Source of the DNA: Saussurea involucrata
Lineage: Eukaryota > Streptophyta > Magnoliopsida > Asterales > Asteraceae
DNA length: 64,000 nucleotides
Assembly (NCBI GenBank): GCA_033807775.1
Contig: CM066324.1
Location: 131,493,501-131,557,500 of the forward strand
Direction of reading: 5' to 3'
The position numbers were made by a program, and so were the translations under genes. The notes beneath the pieces are model-generated. The model saw nothing but the letters and a program-made list of their open reading frames with translations. It made no database searches and was not told where the DNA came from. Positions 55,479 to 64,000 of this stretch are shown here, in pieces; positions within the stretch are counted from its first letter, which is position 1, and every line of letters starts with the position of its first letter.

Positions 55479-58400
55479 ATGACTGCCAGAGATATGTTAA
55501 CTATTGGTTCAAAGGACAAACCACCCGTTCTTTTCCCGAAAGACTTTAAGATTTGGAAAGACAGATTCCTTGACTACGTTGAAAGACAAGAAAATGGAAC
55601 TTTTATCCATGAATCCTTGATAAACGGGGTTCTAGGAGAGGTTCGTGAAGAAGATCCAGAAGGTAACATGTTAGTTATTCATCCAAAGGACTACACAGGT
55701 GACAATTTGTTGAGATACAAAGCCGATAAAGCAGCTAGGTCTTTAGTTATGCAAGCCTTAACCAACGACATATATCGGAAGGTTGATAGTTTAAGTGAAA
55801 CAGGTAAAGGTATGTTTGATGAACTTATCAAGCTATATAAAGGGTCAGAAGTGGAAAACCAGCTGAGAATATCAAATGTATTCAATACGTATGAGAATTT
55901 CAAGCAGAAGGAGGGTGAGAGCTTAGATAAAGCTTATGATCGTTTCACAACTATCCTAAATGATCTCAACAGTTACAAAGTATCAAAATCCATCATGGAG
56001 ACTAATGTGAAGTTCTTGAACGTGCTTCAGCCCGAGTGGAAGAAATATGCTCATAGAATGAAACAGAATTCCCAACTGGATTCTCTTCCGCTACAACAAA
56101 TGTTTGAAACCTTAAAGCAAGATGAAGATGATGCTGAGTTGAAAAGGAAGAAGTTGATGAAAAATGAGAAGAATGGTAAGAAGGAAAAGAAGATGGTGGG
56201 GTCTGAGAAGAAGGCAGAAGAAGATGAGATTGAAGATGAGCCGTTAGCATTGTTGTCAAGAAAAGCTAAGGGCAAGAGTGTTCAGAGAGAAGAATTTGAA
56301 TTAGACCAAGCTGACTTGGATGAAGCAGAAAGCTTAAGGCAGGCTATGATACTTCTTTCCAAGGCCTTTCAACACAGATTTGTAAAAACTCCCGGATCAA
56401 ACAACCAACGTTATTCATCTGGTTCTAAAAACTATGAACATAAGAATCGGATTGAGTCAAAGAAGTTTGATGATCACAAGGAAGATGGTAAAAGGCTGGA
56501 GATGAAGAAGTTTGTTGAGAAAAGGGATGAAGATCAAAAGTGTTACAACTGTGGGAAAACCGGTCATTTCTCCAAAGACTGCTGGAAACCAAAGGTGAAG
56601 AATGCCGACTACTACAAGCAGAAGGCTTTGTTAGCTGAACAGAAAGAGTCGGGGATTGAGCTTCCAGTGGAGGAAGAGTTTTGGTTGGACCAGACAGATG
56701 ATGAAGAGGAGGAAGACACGGCTGCTTTTGTTAGGATGTGCTTGATGAGCAGAGATGATGAGGATTCAGAGGCTGATGCGGCGCCTGAGACAAATGAGGT
56801 AGATCTCTGCACTATTAATCATTATGGTAATCAATTCCAAGTTTTTCAATTAAAACTTGATGAACAAAGCGAGAAACTCAAAAAGGCACATAAAACTATT
56901 GCACTTCAAAAGCAAGCTATCATTGACCATAAACAGTTAAATGATGATTTGAAAGTTGAAAGGATTGAGATCGAAAAATCTCGAACTTATTTTCGAAGAA
57001 AAATGGATGAAATGGGAGAAAGTGTAAGAATTGCTGAAACTAGGAAGAATGAGCTCGAACAAATGTTGCGTTCTTATAAAGACATAAACAACGAATTGTC
57101 TGAAAAAGCGAGTGATCTGGAAGCGAAACTTTATAAACTTGGCCAATCCGAACAAACCATTATTTTAAACACGCCAAAGAATTTCAGATATTACAACTCT
57201 AAATGGGGTGTGGGATATGACAATCCTCACTATTTGGAGAATGCTTTGAAAAAGGCACCTTGTATTTATAAGTTTCAATGGCTCAAGTTTTTGAAGGATC
57301 CTAAATTCAAAATTAAATGGCTTAATGAGGAGGAACTTGGAATTGAGGAGGAAGTTAAGAGAAAAACAACCGTAACCAGCAACTTCCTTATATTTATGAT
57401 CAAGCAAATAGGAAGGCATTGCAAGACAAGAAAATCCTGCCTAATGACTATTTTGATAGCTACGTTGTTCAGTTACCAAAGGGAACTGTATCAAAACCAG
57501 TTTCTGAAGGAAAAATATATTATCCTCCCTTGGTACTCGAACAAAAGCTTGTTGATCTTGAATTGAATATTAAAAGCAAGATTGATGAAGTCAGAAATGA
57601 TGATCAACTTGCATTTGATATTGAAAAGAAAGTGATGCTAACCGTTTTGATAGATAGCATGAATGAAAAATCTGAGAAGGTTGTTTCAGTCTCGTCTTTA
57701 AAAACCTTAGAAGAAAAGAAATCTCTCGAACTTAGATGTTTGAATCTCTCACGTCAAGTTTCGGATTTTCAGAAAAAGTTTTTTATTGAAAAAGAAAATA
57801 TTGAGAAAGAAAGAGAGAGATTTAAATTTGAAAGAATGTCTTTTGAAACTGAAAATGTTTTGCTTTCAAAGAAAATATCTGATTTAGAAAACATTTTGAT
57901 CAAAGAGAGAAATGATCTTGAGTCCAATAAAGAATACTTTCAAAATGAGATCTCAAGACTAATGGGAAAATTGACAAATCTATCCACCGAAGCTATGACA
58001 GAGTTTGCTAGCAAAGTTTCCTCTGATTCAGATGCTTCCTCATGCAAAGCTTTCATGGGCGATTCTCTTAATAGAAGCATGATGGCGGTTGATTTGGATG
58101 ATTTTGGTCCCATTGAGTTAGAGGAAGAACCTGTTAATGAAAACTCTTGTGACTTCTCTCATCACTCCTCCTCCAATGATATTAAAGTTGATCATGTTAT
58201 TGCCACTCCTTGTGAAAGGAAGGATAAGCAAGTTCAACAAAAGGATGTTAATTTTGACTTTAGTGCTAAACTTCCGGATTATTCTGATTTTTTGGTCAAG
58301 GAAGAGGAACCCAAGGAGAAATTCTTCGAATGGGAATCTTCTAAGACCGTTGGGAAAAAGAAAAAGAAAAAGAAAAATAAGCGTAAATCTAAATTTTCTA

Positions 58401-58855
58401 AAGTTCAAAATTCCTACGCTTACGATTCTTACTTTGATTCCATTTCAGATCGTAATTTAAGAAACAACTCGCGGGTAGAGTGGAGAATAAAGGAGTTCAC
58501 ACATAATGTGGCCCAGAGAAAATCATCTACTGTCGCTTTTAATTCCAAGAAAAACACTTTTGTTTCTAATGTTAGTGATCGTGTTGCTTCTAACAAACAA
58601 AAACTTGTAATTCCGTACAAGATTTCTTCTATGCAACAACTGATTAATTTAGCACATGATCAAATTTGTTGCTCTTCATGTGGTGTAGATGATTTTATCT
58701 GCAAGTCTGATTATTCTTCATGGTTTGGTTATAATTTCTATGGTTCAAATCGTTTTTATTCATATAGATATTATAATCACTACAATTCAAAGAAGAAGGT
58801 TAATTCTCCTAACCCGAAAGGACCCAATTGGCAATGGGTACCTAAAACTGTTTAA
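55479..58855 (+). pseudogene. Copia gag with long coiled-coil extension, one frameshift
   Basis: The frame at 55479 opens MTARDMLTIGSKDKPPVLFP and has a UBN2-type capsid domain (KIWKDRFLDYVE...) and a CCHC knuckle CYNCGKTGHFSKDCWKPK (about 56541). An acidic linker and Lys/Glu heptads follow. Near 57365 an A-run shift moves the reading to the frame that continues to 58855, with a second long coiled coil and an NPKGPNWQWVPK end. The combined length is about 1,120 codons, well over the 300-500 usual for Copia gag. The second shift near 58855 separates it from pol. Confidence 0.85.
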
Positions 58856-58863
58856 ACTCCATT

Positions 58864-61800
58864 TTGCAGCTCTGTCATGTGTGGTATTTGGATAGTGGTT
58901 GCTCTAAACACATGACATGTAGAAAGGAGCTGTTGAACAACTTTGTGGAACACGATGGAGGGAAAGTTAAGTTTGGAAATGATCATTATGCTCCAATCAG
59001 AGGTTATGGAGATATTGTGACCGACAACGTCAGAATAACTAAAGTGAATTATGTTGAAGGCTTAGGGCATAACTTATTTAGTATAGGTCAGTTTTGTGAT
59101 AAAGACCTAGAAGTCCATTTCAAGAAGACTCGGTGCGCAATTCTAACCGGTGGAGGAAATGAACTTCTAGTTGGTTCGCGAAAGTCAAATCTTTACACTA
59201 TTGATCTATCAAAAGTTAAGCCAAAGAATGACGTGTGTCTGATGACTAAGGCATCTATGTAAAAGAGTTGGTTATGGCATAGACGACTATCTCATCTCAA
59301 CTTTCGTTACATCCAAAAGCTAACGTTGGGTGATTTAGTTATAGGTCTACCAGTTCTGCAGTTTGAGAAAGACAATTTCTGTATTGCTTGTGAGAAGGGG
59401 AAGATAAAGCGAGCCCCTCATCCACCGAAACCCGAACCCAGCACACAAAAACCGTTATAAATCCTTCATATGGATCTCTGTGGTCCGATGAAGACTCAGA
59501 GCGTCAGTGCCAAACGATACGTGTTAGTAATTGTCGATGACTATTCGAGATATACTTGGGTCAAGTTTCTTCGATCAAAAGACGAAACACCTGACTTGAT
59601 AATCTCGTTAATCAAGCAACTTCAAGTGAACCGTCAACAATCAGTTCAGACTGTTAGGTCAGATAACGGGACAGAATTCAAGAACAAGACTCTTGATGAT
59701 TTCTTTAAATCATTAGGAATTTCTCATCAGTTTTCTGCAGCTAGAACTCCTCAGCAGAACGGAGTCGTTGAGAGACGAAATCGCACACTTGTTGAAGCTG
59801 CCAGAACGATGTTGTCCTATGCTGATCTACCTCTGTCCTTGTGGGCTGAAGTTGTCGCTACGGCATGCTATACACAAAACCGTTCAATTATCCATCGCCG
59901 GTTTGGTAAAACTCCATATGAACTGATTAATAATAGAAAACCTGTGATACACTACTTTCGTGTGTTTGGTTGCAGATGTGTTGTGCTGAACGACAAGGAC
60001 AACTTAAACAAATTCAGTCCAAAGGGTATTGAGGGCGTTTTCATCGGATACTCACTTACGTCAAAAGCATATATAGTCTATTTCAAGTCGTCTAGAACTG
60101 TGAAAGAAAGCGTAAATGTCAGATTTGATGAAACCGAGACAATGGTTTCTGTGCAAAACAGTACAGAACCCGCTATATCAGGTGTACTAGCATCTGGACA
60201 GATTCGTCCTATGGTGACTAGATCTTCGAACAAGGATCGAGCATCCGCTTCTAACTCTAAACCTGATGATCTTGATTTATTGTTTGAATACTTTTATGAT
60301 GATTTTTTCAGAAGTGATAAACCTAATTCATCTATGTCTAACAGGAGCAATGTTGTCACACCACCAGCTAATGCTACTTTGTCAGGGCCTTCACCGGAAC
60401 TGACTACTCCTTCATCTGGTGCAACAACTCCTGCTACAACTTCAAGTAATATGCATATGGAATCTCCACAAGCAACACAACATGTATCCACGAATGGTGC
60501 TTCTTCGTAAGGTACAACTCCTATTGACGATGGTGAGGATTCTGCAACTCAACGTGAGTCATCTTCTGAAGCAGAACCGGAGGCAGTTCCTGTTGACATT
60601 TCTGTCCATGAACCCGTCTCACTTCCAGAACCTACCTTGACAATAGAGCTGAATTTTGATAAAGATCCTACCTTAGTGGATCCCAACCATGGTGCTATAA
60701 TTGTTCATCCTCATGCTTCAAGATGGACTAAGAGTCACCCAATTGAACAAGTCATTGGTGATGTCTCCGAACCTGTAAAGACTAGATCTGCAACGGCCAA
60801 TGAAGTCCTTTACACGCTTTTTCTAAGTCAAGTTGAACCAACCTCAGTTCGACAAGCCTTGGAAGATCCGGATTGGATCATAGCCATGCAAGATGAGCTG
60901 AATTCGTTTGAAGCATTGAATGTGTGGCGATTAGTTCCTAGACCCAAAGGTAAAACAGTAATTGGTACCAAGTGGGTCCTCAAGAATAAGAAAGATAAAG
61001 ATAGGATTGTTGTGAGAAATAAAGCACGCCTTGTAGCAAAAGGGTATAGGCAACAAGAGGGAATTGACTATGATGAAACGTATGCACCGGTGGCTCGCTT
61101 AGAGGCAATTCGGATGTTTCTTGCATTTGCCGCTTTCAGAAACTTCACTGTCTATCAAATGGACGTGAAGACTGCTTTCTTGAACGGTATCTTGAAAGAA
61201 GAAGTATATGTTTCTCAACCAGAGGGTTTTGTGGACAAAGATAAACCAGATCACGTCTACATTCTTGACAAAGCTCTCTACGGTCTAAAGCAAGCCCCTC
61301 GCGCCTGGTATGAAATCTTATCTACCTACCTACTTGGTGCTGGCTTTCGAAAAGGTAAAATCGACACAACTCTCTTCAATCTGCACAAAAACGGTGAGAT
61401 CCTTTTAGTACAAATTTACGTTGATGATATTATATTTGGCTCAACTGACCCTGGATTGTGTACTTGGTTCTCGGGTATAATGAAGACCAGATTCCAGATG
61501 AGTATGATGGGAGAGATTAATTTCTTTCTTGGATTACAAGTCAAGCAATTCTCCTCTGGCATCTTCATTAACCAGTCGAAGTATGTGTTTGACATCTTGC
61601 AGAAATTTAAGATGGAAAACTGTACCTCTATTGGAACACCTATGGCTCCTGGATCTAAAATAGGTCCGGATCCACTTGGTGAAGATGTAGATGTTAAGGA
61701 TTACCGCGGGATGATAGGCTCTTTAATGTACCTGACGGCAAGTCGTCCAGATATAATGTTTGCAACATGTCTCTGTGCAAGATTTCAGGCACAACCAAAG

Positions 61801-62364
61801 GTATCTCATCGGAGTGTTGTTAAAAGAATCTTTCGATACTTGAAGGGGACACCGTACCTTGGTCTGTGGTACCCGAAAGGAACAGGATTTGAACTCACTG
61901 CATATTCTGATGCCGATCATGGTGGTAGTATGCTAGACCGGAAGAGCACATCTGGTCATGTCCAGTTTTTGGGTGATAAACTAGTAAGTTGGTCCTCGAG
62001 GAAACAGAATTGTGTTTCAACATCAACTGCGGAGGCAGAATATGTGGCCGCTGCCAGTTGTTGTTCACAGGTTCTGTGGATGAAGACTCAACTATCTGAC
62101 TATGACTTCAAGTATGAGAAGATCCCCATTTACTGCGATAGCAAGAGTGCAATTGCAATATCAGCTAATTCGGTCCAACATACAAAGACCAAACACATAG
62201 ACATAAGGTATCATTTCATCAAAGATCACGTTGAAAAAGGTACGATTGAGCTATACTTTGTCACAACTGAGTTTCAACTTGCCGATCTTTTTACCAAAGC
62301 CTTGGATGAAAAACGTTTTAATTTCTTAGTATCCAAGCTCGGCATGTTGAACATGAAAGTTTAA
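58864..62364 (+). pseudogene. Copia pol: protease, integrase, reverse transcriptase, RNase H; three stops
   Basis: One frame runs through, interrupted by stops at about 59260, 59457 and 60508. Protease has YLDSGCSKHM (58885). Gag-pre-integrase has WLWHRRLSHLNF. The integrase core shows HMDLCGP, VRSDNGTEF and QQNGVVERRNRT with its DDE residues. Reverse transcriptase has KARLVAKGYRQ, YQMDVKTAFLNG and the catalytic YVDD (61420). RNase H has AYSDADHGG, STAEAEYVAA and YCDSKSA, and the frame ends SKLGMLNMKV. Apart from the stops it is well preserved. Confidence 0.93.
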
Positions 62365-63875
62365 TATTCTATATTGATCATATAATGCATGGAAATATGT
62401 GTAACTCAATCTAGTTTTCTCTATCTAGATTGATACATACAAATTTTCATCTCATTCTATTCTCAAGCTAAAATATTTATTTTCATGTCTTTGTTGTTTT
62501 TCATTGTTTATTATCTTTGCTGCCTTTTATTTCTTGTTATGATATCTATGCCTGCATAAGGTGTGTTAATAGTCTCAGGGGGAGTACAAATTTAAAGAGT
62601 ATGCACAAGAATAGGGGGAGCGTGTATCTCTGACTGAGCTTGTAAGTGTTGATTTCCTGTGCTTCTTACTTGAAAATCTCAAGGTAAGTTTTCTAATCTG
62701 TTTTTAAACCACTTGCTTTTAAATGATGAAAATCTCTTTGCAAAATCTTTGCATCATTTAAGGGGGAGTGAAAACCGTGTTTTTAAAACCATAAGTGCTT
62801 AATCAATTGGAAGTTGGACATCTTCCAATGTGATAAGATCTTTCTTTTATTATCTGAAAAATGTCCAATTTACATCAATATCGCTTGCGATTTCACATGT
62901 GGACAGTGAGATGTCGCAGCCTTCTATTGCGACTTCTCAATGAGCTTAAATAGTATCAAATCGCAATGGTCTATTGCGACTTGGAGGTTTGAACAGTGCC
63001 AAATCGCAAAGGCCTACTGCGACTTGACCATGTGAACAGTACCGAATCGCAATAGTCCATTGCGACTTGGTCAGGAGAACAGTGTAAATCACAATGGTCT
63101 ATTGCGATTTCAAAAGTTGTCAGGTCGTGATTTGTTCATTGCGACTTGATGACACGTGGCTGGTCAACCCTTGGACCAATCAGATTGTGCCACGTGTCAT
63201 TTTTTTGAAAAATTTCGTATATGATTGAGACTTTGATTTTTCAAAATTCAAAATATTCCTAAACCCTATCGAAGTCTCTCTCAACTGCTATTTCGATTCG
63301 AAGTTTTGATCGAGTTTCTGGTTCGAGGAATCACTTCACATCATCATCGAGGTATTGTATCTTGATTTCTATCGTCATTCATCCATTAATTCGTATGCCA
63401 TTGTCGATTTTTAGGGTTTTAGGTTCGTATTTGCTTGAATCTGCTTAAAGTACATCTGTTGTTGTTAGATAGCATTTTTTGATGGTTAGGGTTTAGTCTC
63501 GATGCAATTACGAGTCTAGTGGTAGTGGTTTTAACATTTTTAGAGCGAAAAACAAGATTTTAGGGCTTGAACACTTAGGATTATCTCTGTGTTCATCGAA
63601 GTCGCAGTCAACATGTCTTCAAACATTCAAGCAAGTCGAAGTGGTCACACATTCAACCAAGTCGCAGTCCTTCATTGCGACTTGAGGACCAAATCGCAAT
63701 CTTGCATTGCGACTTCAACTGGTCTCAACCTCTTCCCATTGCGATGTCGCAGTGGTCAGTGACCTGCCACTTTTAGTTGATTGCGACTTGGCCAACACTT
63801 GGAAAAAAAAATTTAAAAAAAAAAATTTAAGGCAAACTCGATTTTGGTCCGATTCTTAACTGTGTACTATTCCAG
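62365..63875 (+). other. Post-pol region of the Copia element
   Basis: Purine runs agggggagt lie at 62577, 62612 and 62762. From 62880 to 63150 and 63600 to 63790, about ten units of the type aaatcgcaatggtctattgc-gactt form hairpins like those of the leader. A promoter-like stretch ends in catcatcgag|gtattg (63353), a possible splice donor, and ctattccag lies directly before the next ATG. Confidence 0.7.
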
Positions 63876-64000
63876 ATGGCTGATCAAGATGAATATGCTT
63901 CGGATGATAATACCATTATCCGTTCGCATCGTTCGTCACTTCCGTCAGTGAACGCACATGACCTAGATGAGGAGATATATCCGTCGACGAGCCCGACTGT
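63876..64000 (+). CDS. Extra open frame after pol (ORF3), cut by the window edge
   Basis: The frame starts MADQDEYASDDNTIIRSHRS and is open to the end of the window (41 codons). The ATG follows ctattccag directly, and a possible donor lies at 63353, so a spliced mRNA with a separate leader would place this ATG first. Some Copia lineages (SIRE type) carry an additional or envelope-like frame after pol; whether this is one cannot be judged from 41 acidic, Ser-rich residues. Confidence 0.5.
   Translation, partial: MADQDEYASDDNTIIRSHRSSLPSVNAHDLDEEIYPSTSPT

Larger units (their letters stand above)
54417..64000 (+). mobile_element. Long Ty1/Copia element, decayed, running past the window edge
   Basis: Order: short 5' LTR, initiator-Met PBS, leader with repeated hairpins, gag with a long coiled-coil part, protease, integrase, reverse transcriptase, RNase H, a 1.5-kb post-pol region with purine runs and the same hairpins, and the start of another open frame. 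Integrase before reverse transcriptase makes it Copia. The 3' LTR is beyond 64000. Two frameshifts and three in-frame stops make the coding part inactive. Confidence 0.92.

Noticed and set aside
55214..55549. 111-residue protein with VAIPTVATSS repeats
   Set aside because: It translates the attgcgactt repeat array in the Copia leader and overlaps the real gag start in another frame.

Overview
This window is plant nuclear DNA, most likely from the daisy family (Asteraceae) or a close relative. The evidence is spliceosomal introns, AT-rich intergenic DNA, dense plant retrotransposons and DNA transposons, and a cluster of plastid polyphenol oxidase (PPO) genes. The family-level placement is inference; no organelle, rRNA or tRNA gene is present to pin it down.

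Host genes. Three PPO loci occupy the left 39 kb. PPO-1 (6483-8573, +) and PPO-2 (38390-35008, -) appear intact once spliced, giving 597 and 604 residues. Each has a plastid transit peptide, a twin-arginine thylakoid signal, the CuA and CuB tyrosinase sites, a DWL domain and a KFDV domain. PPO-3 (24035-22093, -) is a broken paralogue: it keeps the targeting region and the KFDV domain, lost the whole tyrosinase domain in frame, and is frameshifted near the end. A truncated gene of the Ulp1-associated type (26959-30110) is cut by a gypsy LTR. All other coding material belongs to, or was captured by, mobile elements.

Layout. 1-4819: the 3' end of one Copia element followed by a minus-strand gypsy LTR. 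4821-6086: a large palindromic repeat cut by that gypsy LTR. 6483-8573: PPO-1. 8.6-17.6 kb: foldback MITEs, two Mutator-like elements (MULEs) with 9-bp target duplications and host-like cargo, a SINE with a 15-bp duplication, and a long inverted-repeat element carrying a nested hAT MITE. 18102-21463: an internally deleted Copia element. 22-24 kb: PPO-3. 26-32 kb: the Ulp1-associated gene and a gypsy 5' end. 33.7-35 kb: MITEs set in TA microsatellites. 35-38.4 kb: PPO-2. 38.5-45 kb: LTR remnants, a second inverted-repeat element and a SINE. 45-50.4 kb: two CACTA remnants meeting tail to tail. 50.4-54.4 kb: mostly unassigned. 54417 to the window edge: a long, decayed Copia element with an extra open frame after pol.

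Main discovery. All four introns in the PPO cluster coincide with transposable-element insertions. Three (PPO-1, PPO-2 intron 1, PPO-3) are LTR-like inserts, most ending TG...CA (one PPO-3 end is TA), flanked by 5-bp duplications GGTAT, GGTAA and GGTAC. The duplication supplies the GT donor on one side. On the other side the element's terminal CA plus the first G of the duplication makes a CAG acceptor, so splicing would restore the pre-insertion reading frame exactly. The fourth (PPO-2 intron 2) is a CACTA-like MITE with a 3-bp AGG duplication, whose decayed terminal repeat supplies the acceptor. The sites differ in every gene, which points to repeated, independent intron gain.
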